From positions 3,472,001 through 3,536,000 of the forward strand of contig OZ245848.1 of assembly GCA_965228955.1 (NCBI GenBank): DNA of 64,000 nucleotides. Direction: 5' to 3'. Under the pieces are notes generated by a model that made no database searches, was not told where the DNA came from, and saw only the letters and a list, made by a program, of their open reading frames with translations. This DNA comes from JANSWY01 sp965228955. Lineage in GTDB: Bacteria; Bacteroidota; Bacteroidia; Cytophagales; Cyclobacteriaceae. How positions within the stretch are numbered: the stretch's first letter is position 1; every line of letters starts with the position of its first letter. Positions 27,800 through 36,346 of the stretch are shown piece after piece. The position numbers and the translations under genes are program-made.

Positions 27800-29032
27800 T
27801 TAACCTTGTTTATTGAAGTGTCCCAGGATTTCATGACCAAATTTATCTCTCTTCGTCTCAAGATATTTTTGGTTATGTTGGTTAGGTGTAACTTCAATTG
27901 GTACATTATCAACAATTTCCAGGCCATAACCCATTAGCCCCACTCTTTTCTTAGGATTATTAGAGATTAATTTTATTTTCCCTACGTTCATTGCCCTTAA
28001 AATCTGTGCCCCAACACCGTAATCTCTTTGATCAGGTTGAAATCCAAGTTTTTGATTAGCTTCAACTGTATCGTATCCTTCTTCCTGGAGCTTGTAGGCT
28101 CTTAATTTATTGATAAGACCAATTCCTCTTCCTTCCTGATTCATGTACAACACAAGCCCTTTTCCTTCTTTTTCTACCATTTCCATGGCTGCATGCAGTT
28201 GGTCTCCACAATCACATCTGAAAGAATGGAAAATATCACCTGTAACACAAGAAGAGTGAACTCTCACAAGGATTGGTTCATCTTCAGTCCACGTACCTTT
28301 GGAAAGTGCTAAATGAGTTTCACCGGTATTTGTTTGCTTGAACGCTGTTAATTGGAAATCACCGTAGTTAGTAGGCATCTTCACATCTATCTCTTTCTCT
28401 ATCAGTGACTCCTTCTCAACTCTGTAGGCAATTAGATCCTTTATTGAAACTAACTTTAAGTTAAACTTATCAGCAACTTTACGGCAATCTGGTAATCTTG
28501 CCATGGTTCCGTCTTCATTAAGAATTTCAACCAAAACCCCAGCAGGGTAAAATCCGGCTAGTCTGGCAAAATCTATGGCTGCTTCAGTGTGACCTGCTCT
28601 TCGTAGTACTCCACCTTTTTTGGCTTTAAGTGGAAATATGTGACCAGGCTTACCTAGTTCTTCTGGTTTAGTATCCGGATTAACTAAAGCTTTGATAGTT
28701 TTAGCTCTGTCGGAGGTAGATATTCCAGTAGTAGTTCCATACCCTATCAAATCAATTGAAACTGTAAAAGGAGTCTCAAATGCTGCGGTATTCTTTCCCA
28801 CCATAAGGTCCAGCTCCAACTCCTCACATCTTTCCTCAATAATCGGAGCGCAAATTAATCCTCTCCCCTCCTTGGACATGAAGTTGATGATTTCAGGAGT
28901 TACAGCCTCTGCTGCACATATGAAGTCTCCTTCATTCTCTCTGTCTTCATCATCCACTACCACTATTATTTCTCCACGCTTTACCGCTTCAATAGCTTCC
29001 TCAATACTATCAAGCATATTACTTTCTGACAT
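27800..29032 (-). CDS. ribBA: Bifunctional DHBP synthase / GTP cyclohydrolase II
   Basis: Riboflavin synthesis enzyme of 410 residues. The N-terminal RibB part makes dihydroxybutanone phosphate from ribulose 5-phosphate (VVVDDEDRENEGDFI, RRAGHTEAAIDFARLAGF). The C-terminal RibA part opens GTP: VRVHSSCVTGDIFHSFRCDCG carries the three zinc Cys, and LVLYMNQEGRGIGL carries the active-site loop. Both halves look complete. It follows dnaG by 18 bases. Confidence 0.97.
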   Translation of the reverse strand: MSESNMLDSIEEAIEAVKRGEIIVVVDDEDRENEGDFICAAEAVTPEIINFMSKEGRGLICAPIIEERCEELELDLMVGKNTAAFETPFTVSIDLIGYGTTTGISTSDRAKTIKALVNPDTKPEELGKPGHIFPLKAKKGGVLRRAGHTEAAIDFARLAGFYPAGVLVEILNEDGTMARLPDCRKVADKFNLKLVSIKDLIAYRVEKESLIEKEIDVKMPTNYGDFQLTAFKQTNTGETHLALSKGTWTEDEPILVRVHSSCVTGDIFHSFRCDCGDQLHAAMEMVEKEGKGLVLYMNQEGRGIGLINKLRAYKLQEEGYDTVEANQKLGFQPDQRDYGVGAQILRAMNVGKIKLISNNPKKRVGLMGYGLEIVDNVPIEVTPNQHNQKYLETKRDKFGHEILGHFNKQG

Positions 29033-29050
29033 TGTTGTTCTCGGGTTAAT

Positions 29051-30970
29051 CTATGTTGTTACGTTTCCAAGGATCTTCGCTATCTGCATTCCCTTTTGTT
29101 TTAATTTCAGGTGCTTTTCCTGAAACTTACTGATACTTTCTATATCCTCAGATTTTTCTAAATCTTTTTTATTGTCCTCAATCATCTTTTGGATGATCCT
29201 AAATTTCAACCTGGCAATATTTAAAAATGTTGCATCTCTTGGCTCATCTTCCTGTCGGTTAATTGCTATTTGATATTTTTCCCACCACAATTCACTTACA
29301 TCGTATTTTTCAGTAATCAAATCGATCACCACACTCTTAATCTCCTGATCATCTAGTCCCAACAAATATTCTGGTGTAATGATTTCACCTTCATGAAATC
29401 TCTCTTGATATAAGTTAAGTATTTTCTTGTAAACAGGGTTTTTGTATTCTACATCCTCAGTTTCTGAGAAAAAATAAGCTATTAAATACTGCTCGTCCTC
29501 CGAAGCGTCTTTCACAACTGTGGTTGCAAAATTGACTAGCATCTTCAAACTCTCCCTTTCCCAGGCATCAACAAGATCATCGATATTAAATTCTTTGACC
29601 TCTTCCTCCTGAAACTCCTCTGGGATTGGAATGGTTTGCTCTGGTGGAGCGTTTTTCTTATCCCTACTTGCACTTATTAGTAGCTTGTTAAGCTCGGCTA
29701 CTAAAACTGCTTCACTAATATCTAATAAACCACTGCACTCCTTTAAATAAACTGTGCGTTTAATAGGATCTGGTATTTTGGCAATACTATTGACGATTTC
29801 CTTTATAGTGCTTGCCTTTTTCAGAGGATCTGAACTTGCTTCCTCTACCAGAAAAGAAGTTTTAAACTTTATGAAATCGGTAGCTTCAGTATCAAGGAAA
29901 TTTCTAAAAGCAGAGGTACCAAGCTGTTTAGAATAGCTATCAGGGTCTTCTCCTTCAGGGAATGCTATTGCTTTCACATCCAAACCACCTTCCAGAATCA
30001 TGTCAATCCCTCGGGTAGCAGCTTTTATTCCAGCAGCATCACCATCAAAAAGGACTGTAATGTTCTTAGTATACCGACCTATAAGCTTGATTTGATCTTC
30101 TGTAAGTGCTGTTCCGGAGCTTGAAACTACATTCTTTACTCCAGCCTGATGAAGAGAAATAACATCGGTATAACCTTCAACCAGATAACAGTTATCTTCC
30201 TTTCGGATGTCCTGTTTGGCCTGGTATAATCCATAAAGAATTTTACTTTTCTGGTATAGTTCAGTCTCAGGCGAGTTGAGGTACTTAGGTTGTTTTTTAT
30301 CCTTTTTAAGAATCCTCGCACCAAAGGCAACTACTTTCCCAGTAATATTATGTATTGGAAATATGACCCTTCCTCTGAAGCGGTCGTACTCTTTACCTTC
30401 CTTTACAACTTTTAGTCCTGCTTTTTCAAGGTACTCTTGTTTATAACCCTTTTTATCGGCAGCCTTAATTAAGCCATCCCAAGCCTCCAGACTATAACCA
30501 AGACCAAATTCCTTTATTGTCTCTTCAGAAAATGCTCGTTCCTTAAAGTAAGATAGTCCGATGGATCGACCCTCATCATCTTTCCAAAGTAGATCTTCAA
30601 AATACTGCTGAGCAAAACCCAATACGATAAATAAACTCTCTCTCTCATTTTGAGCAGCCTGATATTCATCGTCTGGAATTTCCTCTATTACTTCAACACC
30701 ATATTTTTTTGCCAGGTACTTTAAAGCCTCAATGTAGCTGAGACCATCCACTTCCATCACAAATGTGATTGCATCACCACCTTTACCGCTACTAAAGTCT
30801 TTAAAGATCCCTTTGGAAGGAACAACATAAAATGAAGGTGTCTTTTCGTTATTGAAAGGGCTTAGCGCTTTATAATTCTGACCAGATCTTTTTAAAGTCA
30901 CAAAATCACCCACCACTTCGACTATATCGATACGGGATTTTATTTCATCTATGGTGGTCTGATCTATCAC
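29051..30970 (-). CDS. dnaG: DNA primase with a degenerate zinc-binding domain
   Basis: Primase of 639 residues that makes RNA primers for replication. The N-terminal CHC2-type domain has the usual surroundings (YKALSPFNNEKTPSF, KDFSSGKGGDAITF), but all four zinc ligands of the standard motif are replaced: Cys, His, Cys, Cys become Ser37, Asn40, Asp58 and Ser61. The catalytic core is intact: FRGRVIFPI, LVEGYTDVISLHQAGVKNVV and ITVLFDGDAAGIKAA (the TOPRIM acidic residues). The C-terminal part is the helicase-binding domain. I recall similar FKDFSSGKGG sequences in other Bacteroidota, so the loss may be lineage-wide. It leads the group dnaG-ribBA-hypothetical-surE. Confidence 0.95.
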   Translation of the reverse strand: MIDQTTIDEIKSRIDIVEVVGDFVTLKRSGQNYKALSPFNNEKTPSFYVVPSKGIFKDFSSGKGGDAITFVMEVDGLSYIEALKYLAKKYGVEVIEEIPDDEYQAAQNERESLFIVLGFAQQYFEDLLWKDDEGRSIGLSYFKERAFSEETIKEFGLGYSLEAWDGLIKAADKKGYKQEYLEKAGLKVVKEGKEYDRFRGRVIFPIHNITGKVVAFGARILKKDKKQPKYLNSPETELYQKSKILYGLYQAKQDIRKEDNCYLVEGYTDVISLHQAGVKNVVSSSGTALTEDQIKLIGRYTKNITVLFDGDAAGIKAATRGIDMILEGGLDVKAIAFPEGEDPDSYSKQLGTSAFRNFLDTEATDFIKFKTSFLVEEASSDPLKKASTIKEIVNSIAKIPDPIKRTVYLKECSGLLDISEAVLVAELNKLLISASRDKKNAPPEQTIPIPEEFQEEEVKEFNIDDLVDAWERESLKMLVNFATTVVKDASEDEQYLIAYFFSETEDVEYKNPVYKKILNLYQERFHEGEIITPEYLLGLDDQEIKSVVIDLITEKYDVSELWWEKYQIAINRQEDEPRDATFLNIARLKFRIIQKMIEDNKKDLEKSEDIESISKFQEKHLKLKQKGMQIAKILGNVTT

Positions 30971-30995
30971 TGTCTTCCAATTGCTAAAGGAGCCA

Positions 30996-31003
30996 CAAAG
31001 CTA
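30996..31003 (-). promoter_or_regulatory. -7 box of the dnaG group
   Basis: The minus strand reads TAGCTTTG, an exact TAnnTTTG, 25 bases ahead of the dnaG start. No -33 TTG is visible. Confidence 0.5.
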
Positions 31004-31078
31004 ACTTATTTCCCAGATTATTTGTTGATTGAAATGGATTCAATGTAATTTGCAACTGAAAGAAGATTTGGAGGAATA

Positions 31079-32176
31079 ATGGCAGAAATCACAAAAGAAT
31101 TAGTACTTAAAGCGCTATCAACGGTAGAAGATCCCGATTTAAAGAAAGATCTGGTTACACTGGGAATGATTGAGGATTTAAAAATCGATGGAAATAAGGT
31201 ATCCTTCAGTGTGGTACTAACCACTCCTGCTTGTCCTCTGAAAGAAATAATCAAAAGAAATTGTGAAAACGCATTATTTGAACAGGTTTCTGAAGATATC
31301 GAAGCTGATATTTTCATGACATCCAATGTGACTACAATAAGAGACAATGCTCCACTACTTCCAAGTGTGAAAAATATCATCGCTGTTGCTTCTGGCAAAG
31401 GTGGAGTTGGAAAATCTACTGTTGCCGCCAACCTTGCAGTTTCTTTAGCTAAAAAAGGAGCAAAAGTTGGTTTGATTGATGCGGATATCTTTGGTCCTTC
31501 TGTGCCTACAATGTTCAATTGTGAGCATGAGCAGCCAGGTGTTGTGGAGAGAATGGGTAAAAACATGATTGTACCTATTCAGCAATATGGTGTAAAACTG
31601 ATATCCATAGGGTTTCTAGCGCCTGCTGACAATGCAGTTGTATGGAGAGGACCTATGGCAAGCTCAGCTCTAAAGCAATTTTTGAGTGATACAGTCTGGG
31701 GAGAATTAGACTACCTGCTTATAGATCTTCCTCCAGGTACCAGCGATATTCATCTGACACTTGTTCAATCAGTTCCTGTAACCGGAGCGGTGGTTGTAAG
31801 TACACCACAAAAAGTAGCTTTGATTGATGCTCAAAAGGGAGTTGCAATGTTTAAGCAACCTCAAATTAATGTTCCTGTACTTGGTATAGTTGAAAACATG
31901 GCTTACTTCACACCCGAAGAATTGCCTAACAATAAATATTATATCTTTGGAGAAGGTGGAGGAAGGAATCTTGCAGAGAAATTTGATGTTCCTTTCTTAG
32001 GTCAGATTCCGATTGTGCAATCAATACGTGAAAGTGGGGATAATGGCTATCCTGCTGTATTAAAGGATGATGTTACTGCAGCGTCATTTAGTGAATTAGC
32101 AGAGTCATTGGCTCAGCAAGTTGCTATCAGGAATGCCAACCAAGACAAAACTAAAGTTGTAGAAATAAAAGCATAA
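31079..32176 (+). CDS. mrp: Mrp/ApbC-type Fe-S cluster carrier ATPase without the CXXC pair
   Basis: P-loop ATPase of 365 residues that carries Fe-S clusters in relatives. An N-terminal DUF59/MIP18-type domain (about 1-85) precedes the deviant Walker A ASGKGGVGKSTVA; DADIFGPSVPTMF, YLLIDLPPGTSDIHL and GIVENMAYF follow. Most Mrp proteins have a CXXC after ENMxxF; here the segment reads FTPEELPNNKYYIFG with no Cys, so the usual cluster-bridging pair is absent. An SD-like GGAGG lies just ahead of the ATG, unusual in this phylum. A NifU-like gene follows after 4 bases. Confidence 0.95.
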   Translation: MAEITKELVLKALSTVEDPDLKKDLVTLGMIEDLKIDGNKVSFSVVLTTPACPLKEIIKRNCENALFEQVSEDIEADIFMTSNVTTIRDNAPLLPSVKNIIAVASGKGGVGKSTVAANLAVSLAKKGAKVGLIDADIFGPSVPTMFNCEHEQPGVVERMGKNMIVPIQQYGVKLISIGFLAPADNAVVWRGPMASSALKQFLSDTVWGELDYLLIDLPPGTSDIHLTLVQSVPVTGAVVVSTPQKVALIDAQKGVAMFKQPQINVPVLGIVENMAYFTPEELPNNKYYIFGEGGGRNLAEKFDVPFLGQIPIVQSIRESGDNGYPAVLKDDVTAASFSELAESLAQQVAIRNANQDKTKVVEIKA

Positions 32177-32180
32177 TATA

Positions 32181-32471
32181 ATGCCAGAGGAAAATATACG
32201 TTTAATAGATCAGGTCGAGACAGCTTTGGATTCCATTAGGCCATATCTGGTTGCTGATGGAGGAAATGTGAAGATTCTGGATATTGAAAATAATATTGTG
32301 AAGTTGGAACTTCTTGGTGCTTGTGGTACCTGCCCTATGTCTACAATGACATTGAAAGCAGGAGTTGAAGAAGCAATCAAAAGAGCTGTACCACAAATTG
32401 AAGGAGTAGAAGCGGTTAATATCACATCACCCGATGATCCAAATGCTAAAATACCTGGAACACTAGCGTAG
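32181..32471 (+). CDS. NifU-like C-terminal domain Fe-S protein
   Basis: Small Nfu-type Fe-S scaffold or carrier of 96 residues. LDSIRPYLVADGGNVKILDI is followed by the cluster-binding LLGACGTCPMSTMTLKAGVE, with both Cys of CxxC present, and then VPQIEGVEAVN. Four bases after mrp and 13 before the metalloprotease gene, it probably belongs to the mrp transcript, so a scaffold and a carrier ATPase are made together. Confidence 0.94.
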   Translation: MPEENIRLIDQVETALDSIRPYLVADGGNVKILDIENNIVKLELLGACGTCPMSTMTLKAGVEEAIKRAVPQIEGVEAVNITSPDDPNAKIPGTLA

Positions 32472-32484
32472 TAAAACCTATAAT

Positions 32485-35472
32485 GTGAACCGTATACCAA
32501 CCATAATCTTACTGCTATTGCTGCTTGGGGGATCAAGCTATGCCCAACACCGATGTGCAACCACCATTCTACAATCCCGACTAAACCGATCTTTCCCCGA
32601 AAAATTTGATGAACATAAGTTCGAAAATTGGATCGCTGAAAAACGGGCTGAACGTAAATTCGGTGTAGATACGGAAAATGAAGTTTATAGAATACCAGTT
32701 GTAGTTCATATTATTCACAATGGTGAAGAGGTTGGAACTGGTGTCAATCTCCCCGATGAGAAAATAATAGAGCAAATTGAGCTCCTCAATAAAGATTTTA
32801 GAAGGACAAACGATGATGCAATCAATACTCCTTCAGAATATTCCAGCGTGACAGCTGATATTGAAATTGAGTTTGTTCTTGCCGTTAGGGATCCAGAGGG
32901 CTTACCTACAACAGGGATCACTCGTACCCGAGGCACCATGGAGAGATTCAAATTTTCGGAAGATGCCATCCTAAAGTCTCATATCTATTGGCCTGCTGAG
33001 GATTACATGAATATTTACATCGCTGACTTACAAAGCTTTTTAGGCTGGGCGCAATTTCCGGTAATGAATCTTGATGGGTTGGATGGTGAATTTGATACCG
33101 AAAGATTAACGGATGGTGTTGCCTTGGATTATAAGTATGTTGGCATCAACGACGATACTAATAGTTTTGACAGCTTCGGTCGAACAGCGACTCACGAAAT
33201 AGGTCACTATCTGGGGTTAAGACACATTTGGGGAGACGGAGGATGCTCTGTAGACGATTATTGTGATGACACACCGTTTTCCAATGACGACACGGATGGT
33301 TGTCCATCGGATAAAACCACTTGTGGAACTCGTGACATGATTGAGAATTTCATGGACTACACCAATGATGAGTGCATGAACCTTTTTACAGTTTGTCAGA
33401 AAGAACGTATGAGGATTGTAATGGAAAACAGTCCCAGAAGAAAAAGCCTTCTAAACTCACCCGCTCTCACTGCCCCACAAATCTTCTCTTTTGATTTAGG
33501 GATCAAAGAAATAGACGTTGATTCAGATTTAAGCATATGCAATAGTTTAATCTCTCCTCAAGTTCAGATCAGGAATCACGGAGCTGTAGAAATTGATTCA
33601 TTTAAAATTGAAATGACACTAAATGGATCTCTCGTGGCTGAAGAACTGTTTTTCCAGCATTTGGAGACCGGTGACTTGGTTACAGTTTCATTTCCTCAGA
33701 TTACAACCTCATCGAATACAAACTATACTCTTTCATTTGAAATCAAAGAGGTAAACGGGCAGGGAGATCCAAATGGATCAAACAATAGGTTGACTAAAAA
33801 CTTCTTCACTTCCAACAAGATAGATCTGCCTCTTTCCGAAGATTTTGAAAACTCATTAACATCCTGGAATCAGACCAATTTTCCCATAGAAAACCCTTAT
33901 TGGCAGCAAAGTCTTGCGCCTCAAAATACAGTATCGAATCAAGCTTATAAAGTACCATACTATTCTACCTCGGACAATGTCTATGGAAATTTCGATTATT
34001 TAATCACCCCGGTATTGGATTTGAGTTCATTTAGCAACACATCTTTGGAATTTGATTATGCGTATGCTCCTAGGCCAGGATTTTTTACCGATGGGTTAAT
34101 TATAGCAGTTAGCACTGATTGTGGCGAGACCTTTTTACGTGAAAACTACTTATTTGAAAAGTATGGAAACCAGTTAGCGAGCTCTTCATCCCTAAATCAG
34201 GAATTCATTCCTATTTCAGAAAATGATTGGCGCACTGAGTTGATAGACCTCAGTGACTACAGTGACGAAGAAAACGTAAGAATTGCTTTTATAGGAGTAA
34301 ATGGAGGAGGAAACAATCTCTTTTTAGATAATATCCAGATACAGCCATCTAATCAATTCCAACTAGATGTTGGTATTGGAGAAGTATCAAACATCAGTAT
34401 TTTATCTTGTATAGGAGAGTTTACTCCAATGGTAGAAGTAAAGAACTTTGGCTCTGAAACAATCACCAATCTGGATATCAATTATCGATCAAGACCAAAT
34501 GGAAGTTACAACACCACAAGCTTTGATAATATCAATATTAATCCTGGAAAGAGTGGAAAACTCTCACTACCTGACAATGCAATTGACAACTCCAGTACTG
34601 TTCTTGATATTGAAATTATTTCTATCAATGGCTTAAATGATGAAGACGAAAGTAATAATTCATTCTCCACCAATATTACCATCAACGCCACTGAGGAATC
34701 CATTCCTGCTCGTGAGCGGTTTGAAAGCACAGTAGAATGGTCCTTGATAAACAACGAAGGATCTTCTAACTGGGAAGTTTATGACGATAGTTTCAATAAA
34801 TCTTTATTGATGCCAGGTTTCACACTGGAGGAGCTTGGTGTTGAAAACTGGTTGGTTAGCCCGGTTTTGTTATCCGAAGGAATGACTGAAGCCAGTATGA
34901 CTTTTAAAGTGTCTTATGCTCAAAGGTTAGAGCGGGTAGATGGGTTAAAAGTTCTTCTAAGCAATAATTGTGGCCAATCATGGGACAATGTACTCTACAA
35001 CAAACAGGGTTCAATCCTATCTGTGGAGAGTTCAAATACAGAATGGATCCCTTTAGAAGAAGATGATTGGAGAACAGAGTACATAGACCTTACCGAGTAT
35101 TTACCGGAAAATTCCCTGGAAACAATGCGAATTGCATTTGTTGCCACAAATGGTAATGGGAACAACATATATCTTGATGATATAGAAATCTATAACACTT
35201 CTACTCCTAACCTGAATTCTTTCGAAGAAGAGGTACTGGTATATCCAAACCCTACAAGTGGATCATTCAATGTCAGTATGAACCTGGATAAGAAGGAGGA
35301 TGTACGCATTCTTTTAACTGACATCATGGGTAAAGTAGTTTTTGAGTCTACTGAAAGAAATGTCCTTAATCAGAATTTTATTATAGAAACTGAAGGATTA
35401 GGAGGTATTTACTTTCTGTTTTTAGTTGGTGACAACCTGGAAATTTCCAGAAGGATATTAATCAATAGATAA
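32485..35472 (+). CDS. Secreted M43 metalloprotease with type A T9SS tail
   Basis: Secreted zinc protease of 995 residues in the pappalysin/cytophagalysin group (M43). A signal peptide ends ...GSSYAQ. A propeptide-like region precedes the catalytic domain; the zinc site is HEIGHYLGLRH, with His237, Glu238, His241 and His247, and the Met-turn lies in FMDYTNDECMN. Cys-rich stretches around VDDYCDDTPF probably form disulfides. Two tandem units of about 280 residues follow, each an Ig-like domain plus a jelly-roll-like domain (compare DWRTELIDLSDY near 582 and DWRTEYIDLTEY near 861). The end carries the type A sorting domain (VYPNPTSGSFNVSM). GTG start; I infer secretion by T9SS. Confidence 0.93.
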   Translation: MNRIPTIILLLLLLGGSSYAQHRCATTILQSRLNRSFPEKFDEHKFENWIAEKRAERKFGVDTENEVYRIPVVVHIIHNGEEVGTGVNLPDEKIIEQIELLNKDFRRTNDDAINTPSEYSSVTADIEIEFVLAVRDPEGLPTTGITRTRGTMERFKFSEDAILKSHIYWPAEDYMNIYIADLQSFLGWAQFPVMNLDGLDGEFDTERLTDGVALDYKYVGINDDTNSFDSFGRTATHEIGHYLGLRHIWGDGGCSVDDYCDDTPFSNDDTDGCPSDKTTCGTRDMIENFMDYTNDECMNLFTVCQKERMRIVMENSPRRKSLLNSPALTAPQIFSFDLGIKEIDVDSDLSICNSLISPQVQIRNHGAVEIDSFKIEMTLNGSLVAEELFFQHLETGDLVTVSFPQITTSSNTNYTLSFEIKEVNGQGDPNGSNNRLTKNFFTSNKIDLPLSEDFENSLTSWNQTNFPIENPYWQQSLAPQNTVSNQAYKVPYYSTSDNVYGNFDYLITPVLDLSSFSNTSLEFDYAYAPRPGFFTDGLIIAVSTDCGETFLRENYLFEKYGNQLASSSSLNQEFIPISENDWRTELIDLSDYSDEENVRIAFIGVNGGGNNLFLDNIQIQPSNQFQLDVGIGEVSNISILSCIGEFTPMVEVKNFGSETITNLDINYRSRPNGSYNTTSFDNININPGKSGKLSLPDNAIDNSSTVLDIEIISINGLNDEDESNNSFSTNITINATEESIPARERFESTVEWSLINNEGSSNWEVYDDSFNKSLLMPGFTLEELGVENWLVSPVLLSEGMTEASMTFKVSYAQRLERVDGLKVLLSNNCGQSWDNVLYNKQGSILSVESSNTEWIPLEEDDWRTEYIDLTEYLPENSLETMRIAFVATNGNGNNIYLDDIEIYNTSTPNLNSFEEEVLVYPNPTSGSFNVSMNLDKKEDVRILLTDIMGKVVFESTERNVLNQNFIIETEGLGGIYFLFLVGDNLEISRRILINR

Positions 35473-35536
35473 TCTTGATATCAATTAGTTAGAAAACTAT
35501 TAATATTGAGCTTTCGTAAAATTCGGTTTACTGAAT

Positions 35537-36346
35537 ATGTTATTTAAATTCCTCAAAGCAGAATCCTGGAAAGATCTAATCATACATTTTTTACTTGCAA
35601 GTGTATTGATTGTGCTTTTTATACTAAGCGTTTTCTATGTTTTCCTTCCAATTAAAACTAATCATGGCGAAAGCATATCTGTGCCTGATGTAATTGGTAT
35701 GAATATAGAAGAACTTCCGGAATTCCTGGATAGTAAAAGACTAAGATTTGTTGTAACCCAGGATTCAGGTTACAATGCTGACATGGATCCTCATACTGTA
35801 CTAATTCAGTTCCCAAAACCTAATACATCAGTTAAGGAAGACCGAAAGATTTATGTTACGTTAAACTCCAAGAAAGCACCATTAGTTAAATTTCCTGATT
35901 TCCCTGAAAGCAGATCGTTCAAAAACGTTGAGCTGCAATTCAGTGCATTAGGACTGAAGGTTGGGAAAAAAGAATACAAATTGGATCACCTGAAGCATAA
36001 TGTTGTTGGAGACTTCCTATTAGATGGCAAAAAAGTAGCTGCAGGAGATTACATTCCAAAAGGATCAAAAATTGATCTGTTGCTCGGAACCGGAAAAGGA
36101 AAGCAATCTTTTAAAATTCCTGACGTTATAGGTCAAGACTTTGAAAGTGCTGAAATAGCGCTGAGAGGTGCAGGATTAGAAATCGGAGAAATTAGCTATC
36201 AGGAAGTAGACAGTCTACCTGGATTGGTCGTTGACCAAATTCCTGCGTCTCCTAATATTGTAAAAGTTGGTCAGCTAGTGAACCTAACGGTTTCTACACT
36301 TGACTCTCTTGAATCAGTAAAATCGTCTTTGAATAACAATGATTAG
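35537..36346 (+). CDS. Membrane-anchored PASTA-repeat protein
   Basis: Protein of 269 residues with one membrane helix near 17-40 (FLLASVLIVLFILSVFYVFL) and three PASTA-type repeats outside it, at about 45-110, 112-185 and 190-258. Each shows the PDVIG or PDFPE start with a beta-alpha-beta pattern and turn (for example KIPDVIGQDFESAEIALRGA). PASTA repeats usually sense peptidoglycan and are attached to Ser/Thr kinases or PBPs; here neither is fused. Its stop overlaps the next gene by 8 bases. Function is unknown beyond cell-wall contact. Confidence 0.88.
   Translation: MLFKFLKAESWKDLIIHFLLASVLIVLFILSVFYVFLPIKTNHGESISVPDVIGMNIEELPEFLDSKRLRFVVTQDSGYNADMDPHTVLIQFPKPNTSVKEDRKIYVTLNSKKAPLVKFPDFPESRSFKNVELQFSALGLKVGKKEYKLDHLKHNVVGDFLLDGKKVAAGDYIPKGSKIDLLLGTGKGKQSFKIPDVIGQDFESAEIALRGAGLEIGEISYQEVDSLPGLVVDQIPASPNIVKVGQLVNLTVSTLDSLESVKSSLNNND

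Noticed and set aside
27790..27927. 46-codon N-terminal extension of the exported protein
   Set aside because: It overlaps the end of ribBA in a different frame and the signal peptide begins only at 27789.
31018..31566. 182-codon frame on the minus strand
   Set aside because: It lies antisense to mrp, whose domains are unmistakable, and its translation has no recognisable domain.
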